64,000 bases of DNA, taken from assembly GCA_016801845.1 (NCBI GenBank), contig CM028923.1, positions 5,133,001 through 5,197,000 on the forward strand. Direction: 5' to 3'. Positions within the stretch are counted from its first letter, which is position 1, and each line of letters opens with the position of its first letter. This DNA is from Polydactylus sextarius (lineage: Eukaryota > Chordata > Actinopteri > Polynemidae). The notes under the pieces are model-generated. The model was not told the DNA's origin, made no database searches, and saw nothing but the letters and a program-made list of their open reading frames with translations. The position numbers were made by a program, and so were the translations under genes. Below, one piece after another: positions 1 through 12,385 of the stretch.

Positions 1-772
1 AGCAATAGTGCCATCACGTGTACCAACTTGATCAACTCGGGAACATCACTGAATGTAACCTTTTAAATGAACTTGATTTTGTTTGTTTGTCTCCTCTCAT
101 TAGTTTCTGGGAATGTAATTATTTTGAGAATAAAATAAGAAGTATTTGCGAGTCCTTCCATTGTTAGTGCAGCTAATTGAAAAGCATCGATCTGCGTGAT
201 GTCAAGAAGGTTTCAGCTCAGTCATTAAAGTGTTTTTTCCTTTTTTAATTTTCCATTTGTTAGGATTTATCATTTATGCATTGTATGATCATATTGAAGG
301 TACAGTAATCAATTGTGTTGAACCTCATTAGTTATTTGCATGTGAATGTTGTTGTTTTTGGCTTCACTGACTGCAGAGAGATGATGAAATGTAATTTATT
401 TATTTCTTTAATTGAAGAATATTCAGAACAACTTTACTGTAACTTTGGTGCCGGAATAAAACAGAACAATGCCTCAGTAAACAGAGTAAACAAACACAGA
501 CGCAATATATGTCATGAAACATTTTTTGTTTTGGAGATCAGATGAAGAAAAATGAAAAACAGAACGTGATGATGAATAAAATGTCAAAGAATCGTGTCAG
601 ATTTTTTTCTCAGGATTCCTATGATTTGTTTTTAAATATATTTCCAAATAATTTGTTTCACTAGTTAGTTTCAACTACAAAACACATACTAAGATAAATA
701 CAGAGAGATTAACGCAATGTTGTATTTTATGATTTGTCTCTAGACAGCACTACTGTGATTTGATAACACAGT
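1..772. other. Intergenic sequence downstream of cracr2a
   Basis: AT-rich sequence beyond the polyadenylation signal of the minus-strand gene. The only open frame of any size (315-545) has no recognisable domain and no splice context. I see no RNA gene, no clear repeat and no exon of a neighbouring gene here. Confidence 0.6.
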
Positions 773-778
773 TTTATT
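773..778 (-). terminator. cracr2a: Polyadenylation signal of cracr2a
   Basis: A canonical AATAAA hexamer on the minus strand lies about 245 bases past the cracr2a stop codon. It implies a 3' UTR running from 1023 down to roughly 745-760. It is the first such hexamer I see after the stop. Confidence 0.6.
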
Positions 779-1023
779 TACAAAAAACGATGCAGTGCCT
801 CATTTTCACTTGACATAAGCTCGTCCTTGTGCGACACAAATCCTTCACATCGACTGCAACGTGCCGCGATTCGACTTAACTCTCACGACTTAACTCGTTG
901 ACGCAGGTCCAGTCCAGTGTTGATTTCACTGTCGTCCTCAAAAACACTGCAAAATCCAGCGACCGATGCAAAGTGATTGCAGGTTAATTTCTTCCAAACT
1001 TTCAGCTTCTCTTCAGTGTTTCT

Positions 1024-4000
1024 TCACTTGCAACAGGCTTTCTTCTTTATGGGCTGAGCGCTGAGGATGACTGTCGTGTCTCTCACCCTGTCCTCCTGCT
1101 CCATTAACACCCTGAGTAAAGACAGATAGAGGGAAAGAGGAACACTTCCTGAGACAGATCACTTCCCAGATGAAGGCTTGTAAGTACAAAAAGACCATCT
1201 ACAATATTCCTCAGAAGTTGTATCACATATCATGTGATGTGTCTGTTTGGTCTGATCGTACCTGGCCAGGTGCGTCAGGGAATCCGTCACATTTTTACCC
1301 GTGTAGGCGCTGACCTCGAAGAACATCACCTTGCTTTCCTACACAGCAACAGATAAATTAGGTCTGATTTCAGTGATGTTGGATCTTTTTTTGCTGAAAG
1401 CAGAAGCAATAAAAGCAGAAAAAATCAATTATCCACAAGCTTTGAAATAAAAAACTCACATAAGCCAGTTGCTCTGCCTCTTCAAATGACACCTGTCTCT
1501 CTCCCTCCATGTCCATTTTGTTGCCAAGTAGGAGGATGGGGATCCCTTCTCCTGCAGCCTCCTAAAAACATTGATGTATTGATCATTAATTTGATAGATA
1601 GACAGACAGACAGATAGACAGATCAAATTCATTTAAAGTGTAAAAGCAAAGTCTGATTAATAGTACAGAAACATATAAATACACAAGTCACTCAATGATT
1701 TGTGGTTGTACCTGGACGTTAGTGAGCCACGGTCTCACGGCCTTGAAGCTCTCATCCACCGTGACGTCGTACATCACCACCACGCCGTCCGCTTTACGAA
1801 AGAACTGCTTGGTGATGCTGCGATACCTGCGTCAATGACACGGTTTCCTGTCTCAGTGCTTTGATTTACTGTGCACAAGCGTTAAATTCCTCCAGCTTCT
1901 GTAAAAAAAAGGAAAAACTCACCTCTCTTGACCTGCTGTGTCCCAAAGCTGCATTGCCACCTGCATGTTGTCCAAAGTTAATGTCTTCACACTGTAGTCG
2001 ATACCTGATTGAGAACAGGTTTATTTATTTATATTTATTTATTTAAATTCAATTTGATCACAGTAATTATTGTTTGAAAGGGAAACAAAGTCACTAAATG
2101 GCCACTAGAGGAGTGAGTGAGGTGTGATGCTGACTGGGCCTCATTGGGGAGAGATAACAAGGCTCTGTGAGGATTGGGAAAAGATGAAAGGAGGAGGAAA
2201 ATTCATGAGAAGTGACATAATCTGCGGTGCAATGTGTGCCAGGGCTCTGAGACAGGCAGTGTGACTTCACAAGCCCTTTCATGTGATGCTAATTCGCCAT
2301 CTTCCGTGTTAGCATCCACACACGCGCACCAGCCAGATTTGTTCACTGCACGTTCCTACAATGTATCATTATTACAGTGTCTTTCTTCTCACCCACAGTA
2401 GCAGTGGTGGAAGTGTGGAAACGGCCTTCACAGAAGGAACGGAGCAGGGACGTCTTCCCCACGCTGGAGTTTCCAACCAGAACCACCTTAAACAGACGAT
2501 CTGGGGCAAACACTGCCACTTCATTAGTCTTCTTAAAGGTGATAAAATACAAGAAACACAGATTAAAAAAGTAATAATGTTTGCATCACTTAAAAGCTCA
2601 TAATCTGTTGGGACATACTTGCTGCGTCTCCTTCCCCACAGGTTGTCCTCTCTTGGACATTGGCGTCTTTTTTGCTCGGGTGAAGCAGGATTTCCTCATT
2701 GGAGGATTTTCTGGCGCCTGATTGGAAGTCGTGGTGGTGGTGGTGGACAGGTCCGTTGCCACTACGACGCCGCTCGACTCAATGTCGCTCCGAGCGTCCT
2801 CTTCCTCCTCCTCGTCTTCCTCCTCGCTGAGCTGGTGCAGCAGGAGCTGCGGTCCTCCCTGGAGCAGGTGGGGAAGGTGATCCTCCTCGATGGAGATGAC
2901 CCGACGGAGGGGCCACCCGTCCAGCGGGGCGTCCAGCACCTCCTCATCCAAACCTTTCTTCTTCCCTATTTCCACTTTCTTCCTCCTGTCTCTGTCTTTA
3001 CTCAGCACCTTCTTGGCGGCCGTCTTGCTCGGCGCCTTTTTGGCTCTTGCCTTCGTGTCCTGCGTTTTGGTTGAAGCGAAGTTGGAGCAACCGTTGGATA
3101 AACTGGAGTTCTTCTTCGCTGAGGGTCGTTGTTGACATATGGGGGCGCTGGTAGTGACGGTGGTGGTTGGGGTCTGGATGGCGGCGGCGGTGGCGGCAGC
3201 AGCAATGGTGGTGGTATCATCCTCACTGCAGGAGGAGGAAGCAACAAACACGATTTGAAGGTGCTCTATAGGCAAGGCCTCCAGAGACTGGTAGGACCCA
3301 TCCACCAACAATGGCGCTCTTTGGAAACAGAGGAGAAACAGAGGATATACTGGATCAGTTCACTTGGTGTCTTCTCTAAACTAAAACGTTACTTTAGTTG
3401 ATTTATTTGTTTTTGAAGCGTATAGAATCAGATATCCTCTGTTTTTCCTCCTTGATACATGATTTTCACATCACAGTGAAGAGGACATTCTTCTTTGTGA
3501 CACAGGAAACAATGTGACAGGGTTGATTTGTGTTTTAAAAAAGCACCAAGATGATAAATGAATCACCTTTTTGCCGGTTGGCTGCTGTCATCAAATATGT
3601 TGGCGAGGCCCGTTCTCTGCTTCTGCTTCTTTCTGAGTGAAGTTCGAGGCTTCGTGTGAAATAAAAGGGGACATGTTACGCATGACTCATTTATTCAAAC
3701 AGGTAGATAACCACTACAATGCAGTTACATTGACAAGTAGTATTGACTTACGACGCCGCAGCATATGTCTCGCTCATCCTTCAAGTGTTTGTTCATCTCT
3801 CTGAAATGAAAAGAAGAAGAAAGTTGGAGCATTTCCAGGAAAAAGCATCTCAGCCTGAGTGTTAGTTTGGAATCTGATTTTTAAAATGAGACTGAACCAG
3901 AAGCCAGAATAGATCAAAACCCTCAAGTGCTCATGGGAAGTGCTTCTCTTTCGTACTTGAGGAGGTCAAGCTGCTTCATGAGACTTTGCTTTTCTCTCTG

Positions 4001-4430
4001 CAGTCCTTCAGTTACTCTGTACATTTCCCTGAAACAACATGACAGAAACAAACATGATCACGTCTTTAAGGGTTTATATCAAGGTCAAATGTGTATCGAG
4101 TGTGTAAAAAAATAAAAAACCCACATCTCTTTCTCCTGCTGCAGCCGGGCGGCCTGATCCTGCAGCATGGCCAGCTGATCCTGGGCCAGCGCCAGCTCCT
4201 GGCTGGTGCTCTCCAGCGCTCGGGAAAGTTCGTCGTTGGTCATCTTCAGCTTGACGTTCTCCACATGGCTCTCCTGCTTCTCGCTGCTCAGCTCACGGCA
4301 CTGGAGCTCTAACTGGAGAGAGAGAGGAAAATAACAGGAACAGGAATGAAAGAAAGAAATGCACTAATGCTGCTGGGTGAGTATACTTAGAGAATATCCC
4401 CCTCCTCCCTCTCACACACATGAACGCACG

Positions 4431-4483
<53 letters not shown>

Positions 4484-7472
4484 TAAGGAGGAAAAGATTA
4501 ATCAGACCCCCCAGGATTTTGTGATGTATTGCAACTATTATCGCAAATTCAACCAGAATTTGCAATTTAACCAAATTGCGAATTCTGCGCAAACTTTTTT
4601 GACAATTTTGACCAATCGTCACAACTTTTCCACAATTTTTGACCAATCTCTTTCATTTCCCGCAAAAGAGGAAGTAGTTCCCTTCATTTGTAATGAATTG
4701 TTATTGTATAATTCTAAAGCCTTTATGATTTTTCTTTAAAAGAGAAAAAATTGCAATGAAAGCTGCCGTGTTTTTAGATGTTTTGTTGCAATAAAGTTGC
4801 GGGACCAAGTCAAAGCTGCAAGAGAAAGGGAATCTTTTAATTTAAAAAGGAAAAATCGACGCAACTTTTTTCCCTTTAAAAGGGCAAATTAAATAAATAA
4901 TAAAATAAAAATGGAAACTCAGACTACGCCTGAAATCACTGCAATTTTCATTGCAATTTTTTTATTTTTTATTTTTGCAAATAAGGCAAACTAGGCTGCG
5001 ACAATCTCAAAAAAAGACCCAGAAATCCTCGATACCCCGCTCACCCTTTTCTGCTTCTGAAAAAGCTTCTCCAGCTCTTTTTCCTTCGATAACAGTTGAT
5101 GTTCCAGGTCTTGGCTTCGTAACTGAAGTCGCTCTGAATCCTTTACGTGGGTCAAGAGAAAAAAAAACACTGTCAATCACCGGCCACATGACTAATCAAA
5201 ACAAAACACAGCAAGGGATTTGGTTTCACTCGGATCACTCGTACCTTCAGTAGCAACCTGTCTTTTTCATTTTTAATCTGCGCCTCCATCTCTTCGTATA
5301 AATAACGGATCTCGCTGTCATGTGTCGCAGCCTTCCTGGGAATGTGACAGGCAGAGACGTTAATGGAAAGAGACACACAGATGATATAACGCGCTGGAAA
5401 CAGAACAGCCTTGTTGTCTAGGCTGAGCTTCAGGTTTGTACTATTCCCTCTGTATTTGTAATTACATGTAAACATGTACTGAGCTTCATTTTTCAAGGCA
5501 GCACTAAGTGGTATTTACATTCCCACTGACAATTGTTAAGGCCCAAATCAGCCAATTAGTAAAGTCTGGCAGAATAACAAGCTGCACACATGCTGCAGGA
5601 AAACTACCGCATCTGCACTTTTAACATTATCTCAATAATTGTCAAGCATCTTGTTCTCTACGTTATGGGAATACATTTATTTGTATACACAGACTTTTCT
5701 TTTCCCCTCAGATAAAGAGTCAACGTGTTTCCACGCGAGCAGGAGCTGGTCAGACTTTTCAGAGCGCGCCTCCAGATTAACAACGGTCATTTGACACGGA
5801 TAAAGAGGCGGTTCTATAGAGATTTACAGGTAAATCCGTGGAAACACGGCATGGAGCAGTAATATAAACACACACAAATCCACAGTTATGTCACCCATTC
5901 TTTAGGCAGCTAATTAGACAGAAGAACATATGCGCAGTGGTACACGAAGTACAGCACTTAAACGCTTTAAGTGTGGGAACTAATTGAGAAATGTGGACTT
6001 TTCAGTACAATAGGTTTTTTAAATCCCTATGTTATTTAACTTGTTTCCCCTTTCCGCCCTTGTCATCATTGAATTTTGTTTTTTTTTTTTTATCATTAGA
6101 GGCAAGAAAAAAGCTTTAAAGAGTAAGAATGGAGTGTGTGTGTGTGTGTTCTGGTTTACTACCTCTGGAGGGCGCTCTCCATCTCCTTCTTTTCCTGGTG
6201 AGCTTCTTTTATTTGATGCGTCACTCTGGCCAGAAACTCTTCAAAATTAGACAAAAGGTGAGGTTCATCTCGTCTCAGCTGAGCCCACAGACTGCGCACT
6301 TCACCCGGACTGAAGAAGAAGAAAAAAAATGAAAGGAGATGAGTCATATTTTTAAGGTTTTTGTCACAACTGTCACACAACAACCAAGACAGCCACACAT
6401 ACACATTAATAATGAATCTACAGGGGTTTTTTTAGCATTCACACTCACTCCTCAAACACATTACTGGCTCCCAGGCTGTCCAGCAGCATACAGAAGTGTT
6501 TCTCCTCATCGTCCTCAACTCCAGACAGCTTGGCCTCCCACTGGCTCTGATAAAGAGCCTCCTTCGCTCTGAATATTGGGCCGGGGGCCTGATGTTGGTC
6601 GTCTGGGACGGGGATCCTTCGACCGTGCAGGAACTGACCTGAGACAGGTTCAGAAATGAGATTTTCGTGATAAAAATAGCAACAAAATTTTAAGATAGAA
6701 ATGCAACAACAACAACAAAACTTTGTTGACTTTTAATGTTGTGTAACTGAATCAGGTGTTCGACTTTTTGGCTCACCTCTGTTAACCCTAACCCCTCTTA
6801 ATACAGTTTTGCTTCAAACATTTTTAAGACACTAAACAATAGCTATATTGAATGTGGCGCTCGGAGCTATGTATGAATGTTACTTGCGCCTGTTTTTTTT
6901 TCTTGACAAAAAGCTTTAGATCAAAATAAGATAAAAGCCTTTGACAGGAGGAAACCTACTGAATCCTGAGGAGAATGCCTCCTGTGTGAGGTAACCGGCA
7001 CGATCTGCATCCAGAGAGTCAAACACGTCCTCCAGCTCCTCCGCAGACAGAGGCAGCTCTCTGTGGAGCCTCTGCCAGGACAAACACACACACACACACA
7101 CACACACAGGGTCTTTAAATGCTGCTCAACTACAAATGATCACTAACACTAACTCCAACTCTAACTCTACAATTAGAATCTGAATCAATAAACGCCACAT
7201 AAATCTGCTATATCTGTTTATTATAAGCTCAAGAACAACCACAGATAGAATGAACACTGAAACAAAAGTGGCTGTTTTTTGTGTCACAGTACAATACTTT
7301 TTTGTTTTTTGTTTTGTTTTTTTATGGACAATAGAAACAAAAGGCAGCAAACTCAAAAGAGCCGTGTCCTAATTAACCAACAGCACACCTCAGTCACTCA
7401 GAGCTTTGAAGAGGTTTCTGTGTATTGTTCCTGCCTGCGTTTCCTCATTTCACCCTGTGAATTGACATGCAG

Positions 7473-7519
<47 letters not shown>

Positions 7520-8358
7520 CTGAGAGCTTCCACTCATAAACATTTCCATCAATGGCGCTACTTCACCGGCAGTTTGAGTGGGTGAAGTGCCTCTTTAACA
7601 ATGGTGATATAACACAGGGGGGAAAAAAATCTCAGAATTGTGATAAAAAAAAAATTATATAAAAAAATCCATCAGCTGAAGCGTTTCCTACTCGCCAGTC
7701 GCTGTCATTACAGCTCCACAGGACATTGACTTGCAGCTAAAAGCGTGACCTATTGTTCTTCATGGAGGCTTAATGAATTCACATGAAAGTACAAAACAAA
7801 GACATTTGTCTTGCACTTAAAAGAGAATATAAAAATCACACGGAGCTGGAAAAAAAACAGCAGGTTCTTGTAACCGAGGTAGAGAATTTCTACTTTTTGT
7901 GATTTTATATGATTGTAAACATTTAATCATTTAAAGATATCGCTTTGAGTTCTGCATTTCTTTTATGGATTTGACTGTAATCCAATAACTCAAACTATTA
8001 ACCACTAAACACTCCAACTCTTTCAAGAGGTCCTGCAGAGCACTGCTGCATGTGTGACACTTCTAAGTGTCTTGTGGTTCCAGTTGCTTCATGTGATGTA
8101 AACTGAGCCACGTTACTCACTGTAGGTTTTTGACATTAAAAGATTATTGATTAAGTGATTAAGTTGAAGCCAAGAAAATTCAAGATCCACATCTTTTCTA
8201 ACCCTCATATCCGTGCGGGTGATGAAGCCTTTTCCTTCCACATCACAGGTCTGGAAGAACTCCTTGGTCTTGTCCAACAGGCTGATGCGACCCCAGTCTG
8301 AACCTCTCCTCCCCATGTTCAGTCCAAAACCATTCACCCTGCTCTTCTCCTCCTCCAT
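1024..8358 (-). CDS. cracr2a: CRACR2A: EF-hand, coiled-coil, large Rab GTPase
   Basis: Seventeen coding exons: 8203-8358, 6960-7071, 6449-6638, 6163-6309, 5245-5335, 5045-5140, 4125-4312, 3957-4028, 3752-3800, 3567-3628, 2619-3318, 2393-2531, 1923-2004, 1712-1826, 1460-1561, 1262-1338, 1024-1111. All have GT-AG ends and compatible phases, giving 821 aa (human long form 731 aa). Order: EF-hand pair (residues 34-90, [12 protein letters not shown] then [12 protein letters not shown]), coiled coil (about 155-365), acidic/basic linker (388-621) with conserved [15 protein letters not shown], then a Rab domain with P-loop GNSSVGKT (641-648), DTAGQER (689-695), NKMD (747-750) and SAY (777-779). The C-terminus KKKACCK suggests prenylation. 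In mammals the protein regulates Orai1/STIM1 calcium entry and, as Rab46, dynein-linked vesicle traffic. The start at 8358 has a weak -3 base (C). The frame stays open upstream without an ATG, so the N-terminus is uncertain. EF loop 2 lacks key ligands, and exon 10 has tandem acceptors (see findings). Confidence 0.93.
4434..4480. repeat. (CA)n microsatellite in cracr2a intron
   Basis: A nearly pure CA tract of about 45 bases lies in the intron between coding exons 6 and 7. The long antisense open frames over it are artefacts of the dinucleotide repeat. Confidence 0.9.
4503..4985. repeat. Dispersed element, copy 1 (CCAGGATTTTG type)
   Basis: The block opens with CCCCCCAGGATTTTG and carries GCAAATTCAACCA and GACCAATC motifs, then GCAATAAAGTTGCGGG. 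The first part recurs at 61371-61510 and the second at 22395-22500. It is therefore an interspersed repeat rather than unique intron. I cannot name the family or see its ends clearly. Confidence 0.55.
7474..7517. repeat. (GT)n microsatellite in cracr2a intron 1
   Basis: About 22 uninterrupted GT units lie in the intron between the first and second coding exons. A shorter CA tract at 7084-7108 lies just outside exon 2, in the polypyrimidine region upstream of its acceptor. Confidence 0.9.
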
Positions 8359-9790
8359 GAGTCCAGGACCAGGTTTCGTTGTTGTTGTTTTTTTAAGGAC
8401 TTGTAGTTTGTACTTCTCCCTCACTGGCCCTGCGTCCTCACGGTCGTCATCGCAACAGAGGAACAGGAAGTAGCATCAGATGATGAGTTTGCTGATAAAT
8501 ACAATCAAAAAGAGTCGAAGGCTCCTGTGAGACACAAAGAAATTGTTGTTTAAAAGAAATACACAAGTCACATGTTAAAACATCAAACACTGAAACTAGT
8601 GGGAGAATGTTGAATTACACAACTAATCAGACCTTTATTGCAACACTGCACATGGCACGATGATACAGTAGTTCCCTATTTTAATAAAACCTGCAACAGG
8701 AAACTCACAAAAGGTATGTAAACACAGTGTAAAGGATTATGTTAATACCTCACCATACAGAACACATGACAGCGTAATGCCTGCAAGACTGCAGCAGGCT
8801 GAATTCACAACTCTATCATGCATCTCTCTCTCTCTTTGTGCTTCACTGTGGGTTGTTGTTTTTTTCTTTTTCTTTGCCGTTTCCATCACAACTTAATGAC
8901 AACTAAAGCTCTTGTGTCTGTGTTTATTCTGCAGAGACCTGGAGCTCAATCGGTCCTGTCAGAGGTTTTAAATACAGTATGTAACAAACAGTAAGTGAGT
9001 GAAACACAAGAGTCTGAGAGATGGAAGAGTTTGTTTTAGTGGCGAGGAAAAAATCAATTTTTACAATTCAAACAACAATATTATGAAATGAAATCGTCTT
9101 TCTGTCCTCCACTTTTTCTCTCTTTTTGAATGTAAATAAACATTTATATTCTTCTAGATATGATCTATGATAAATATAAGAAGTTTGAGGCCTTATTTTA
9201 TAACATGTACACCTCACTGCATTTTTTTTACTTTCCCTCCAACGCATTTAGTTTCCTTCAACTTAAACAAACAAATCGCTTCTTTAAATAAACCAGAAAC
9301 AAAAAGAAGACGTCTTACCTTTTACAAAGTGAAGCTAAGCTCCCCTGTTTCTTTTTTTTTCTCTCTCTCTCTCTCTCTCTCTCCCCTCCGCTCTCAGTAT
9401 CAACAGAGCTGTGACCGCGCTCTGTGTTTAGGAAGTCTTACTTCAGAGATGAATGTTAGACAAGTCATTCTGCAACCATGTGATGTCATGAGGAAGTGGC
9501 CTCAGGCTTTTTTTCAGCCTGCGTCTACAGCACAATGCTTACCAGAGAGAGAGAGAGAGACAGAGAGAGAGTGAGAGGGTGGAGGGTCACTGTGGAGTTC
9601 CTTTATGTGGTCTACATATATGCAACACATTTACATGGTCTGTAACTATGACAACGGCAGGCCTAAGACCGTAGTGTCATAAGGAGTAATGTGTTGTTGA
9701 CAGGGAGGTTTAATTAGAAGCTTGTGTGGCTCAACATTATCAAAGTTTTTCAGGTTTCTGTCCCATTTCAAATAAAATACAGGAAACTCA
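8359..9790. other. cracr2a 5' region and gap to ccdc59
   Basis: Sequence between the cracr2a start codon and the ccdc59 polyadenylation signal. It should hold the cracr2a 5' UTR, promoter and perhaps a non-coding first exon, but I cannot place a start site. It contains a CT tract at 9360-9382 and a GA tract at 9544-9572. I see no TATA box, CpG island or further coding exon. Confidence 0.5.
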
Positions 9791-9796
9791 TTTATT
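9791..9796 (-). terminator. ccdc59: Candidate polyadenylation signal of ccdc59
   Basis: AATAAA on the minus strand lies about 305 bases after the ccdc59 stop codon. It is the first canonical hexamer downstream of the gene and would end a short 3' UTR. Confidence 0.5.
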
Positions 9797-10100
9797 GGTT
9801 ATTAAACTGTGGTACATGAACACATCAAGCATCTCCACATATCTTACAATGCCATCTTGTGGTGTGAGGCCAAGTTGGACTGTCGTATTAGTTTTTTTCT
9901 GAAATAAAAAAAAAAAAAAACATCTGAAAAACCACAATAGAACAGTTGAAATACAGATCAAATCCAACAACCACAAACTTTCAGGCCAATCAGTCTTAAA
10001 ACGATCAGACCCGGATGCATCTCATCAACATAATGAATTAAAGACAAAGTCCAGTCTGAAGTTGATTCAGTCCCAAGATCGTCTCTGATCCAGGATGATT

Positions 10101-12385
10101 TTATGATTTATCAGCTCCTTGGATCTTCTGAAGTAAATATTCCATCTGGAGGTTCAGGTTGGGTTGTCCTTTCTTGGTCTTTTTGCTGAGCATCTGAAAC
10201 GTCTCCATCTTTTTCTGTTTGTATTTCTCAATGGCTTCTTCTCTCTGCTGCTTGTTCTTCAGATACTCCTGCAAAAAAAAAAAAAAAAAAACATAAAAAA
10301 AACAAGATGAGCGGTCAGTAGGACTTCAGACTTCAAATTTGATATAAAGTCAAGTAAAACAACAAACACACAAAACAGAGGAGGCCTTGATTTACCAGGG
10401 GGGACAGCTCACCTCTTTCTTTTGTCTCCGTTTTTCTTTGATTCTCTCAAACTCCTCTTTCGTCTTCTGGTAGGACGTCTTCTTCTGCATTTTTTTCCTC
10501 ATGCGGTTGCTCATTGGAAGACTGGTAGATACAAAAACGAAATTATTTTACTTGTGTGTCCTAATCGGAAAAATTGCTTCACATTTCCACTTAATCAAAA
10601 GAAAATCTGAGACTTCTTGGAGAGAAGTAGCATCTCTAAGAATGATATCATGATAGATGAGCTGTCATCAGGTAAAACAACTGAACGCTGAAACTGCTTA
10701 CAGTGTGTTTGCTTAGACTTTTTCAAAACCAATACTGTTTATCCCAAGAACTTGCTTTTATGTACTTTTACACTTGCGTTCCTATTCTTTTGGTTGAGAT
10801 TCTACCTGTTCTGTTTAGTAGAAAAGTTCATTTTAGTAAAAGAACAAATGTATAAATGCAGAATTCATACTGGCGCTGATCTCAGTGCACCAGCAGCCAG
10901 ACTTGACTGTTTCCTGCTTTGGCCAGTTTTTAAACTTCTGGTGTTGGAGCCATAAGTTTGAGAACACATAATGACCCATTTCTTCTGACAGAACTGGGCT
11001 GCCTACGTGTGTGACTGTGTCCACGCAAAAACACAAACAGCAGACGAGTCAGAAGATTTCGTAAGCGAGTTTCATTGATTCAAAACATTTCTATATGCTT
11101 TCCCCAAAGCATTTATTATTTTATAAGATCATAAGCATTTGAGCGTACTCTAAAATTCAACCATACTTTTTTCAAAGATAATTACAGAGTTTTCAAGGTC
11201 TGGAAAACAGTGTTTCAAAATGCCAAGCTTTTTAAGACTTTCAAGACTTGTGCAAGCACTCTGTGTTTAATGAATTAGGAAATATTAAGCCTCTAACTGC
11301 ACAGTGGAAAATAATTGAATAAAACTGAGAATAACATTAAATGGCAGATTAATTTCATTATTTCCCTCATTTCACTAGGTGCTTTAAAAGGTAGTTTATA
11401 TTAGATGAGCACACTTTGTGAAAAATACCTTACTTTATGTCGTAAAAAATTTAAGGTAAAGTCCATACAGCAGTCACCTTTAACTAACCTTTCCTTCTCT
11501 GAAGCAGCAGTCTGTTCAGGGTTCTGTGTGGGAGAATCCGTCAGCTCAGATCCACCAGCAGCTTCTGGATTTGACTCATCAGCTTCATTCTCTTGTGCGG
11601 CAGCGTCATTTTCAGCCGCCTCTTCTCCAGTCTCATTACCCTTCATTCTCATCTTTCTCCTGTTCACTCTGTTCGTCCATGTCTCCTGTTTCAGTTTCTG
11701 TGCCTCAGCCAAGTAAAGATGCCTGAGATGTTCGGGGTACTCCTCTTTAAACAGCTGTGTAGACTCTGGAGTCTGTCTCTTCTCTTTTCGCAGTAGCTTG
11801 TTGTACTGATGTCTGACTTTCTCCTTCGTGTGGAACGCAAATCCTTGACCTGAAGAGTAAAAATACATGAGACAAATTCAAATTGATGCTCTATTTTTTT
11901 TTTACCAAACACTTCATCATTGATGGATAATTAATAAGCCGAATTAACTACAGGATGATGAAGTTTGAGAAAATATATTTTAGCATGTTTTGGTTAGATC
12001 AAATTCTAACAAACAAGAAGGAAATATTAAATGATGCAATTTCTTAATGGAGTTTGGCAAAAACACATGTCCAAGTGGTAAGTTACATACATGTGTAGAT
12101 GAGCTATGCCTCACTGACAGCTAACATCCTCTATATATGCAGCTGTATGATTTGACCATGCTCTCATTTATTGACTGACTACTGTAACTTATTTAAAACA
12201 AGAAGCTGTTAGCTAAATTTAGGGGAAAAAAACGCACCTTCTTTAACGCTGCCTTTGAACATTTTATCATCCGGGATCCATTTCCTCTTCTTGTTGACAC
12301 CTTGAACGTTAGTTTTTGATTTTTTCCAGTTGCCATCTTTCGCCTTGAACTTGTTATTCTTCATTTTTTGATCTGTCGGTGCCAT
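10101..12385 (-). CDS. ccdc59: CCDC59 / TAP26, nuclear rRNA-processing family protein
   Basis: Four coding exons (12238-12385, 11489-11849, 10413-10521, 10101-10268) join in frame to 261 aa; human is about 241 aa. The start has a strong context (G at -3, G at +4). The basic N-terminus (residues 1-50, [10 protein letters not shown]) is followed by [20 protein letters not shown], an acidic low-complexity segment (about 120-168, rich in E, A and N), and a highly conserved basic helical tail (about 171-256) including [18 protein letters not shown]. Human CCDC59 (BR22/TAP26) binds the transcription factor NKX2-1. It belongs to the Fyv7/TAP26 family, whose yeast member acts in 18S rRNA processing, so a nucleolar role is likely. 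It lies head-to-head with mettl25 across 367 bp, as in mammals. The acidic segment differs most from human and probably explains the extra length. Confidence 0.95.

Noticed and set aside
2619..3074. 151-codon plus-strand open frame
   Set aside because: It is antisense to the cracr2a linker exon. Open frames opposite GC-rich low-complexity coding sequence are common, and the peptide has no recognisable domain.
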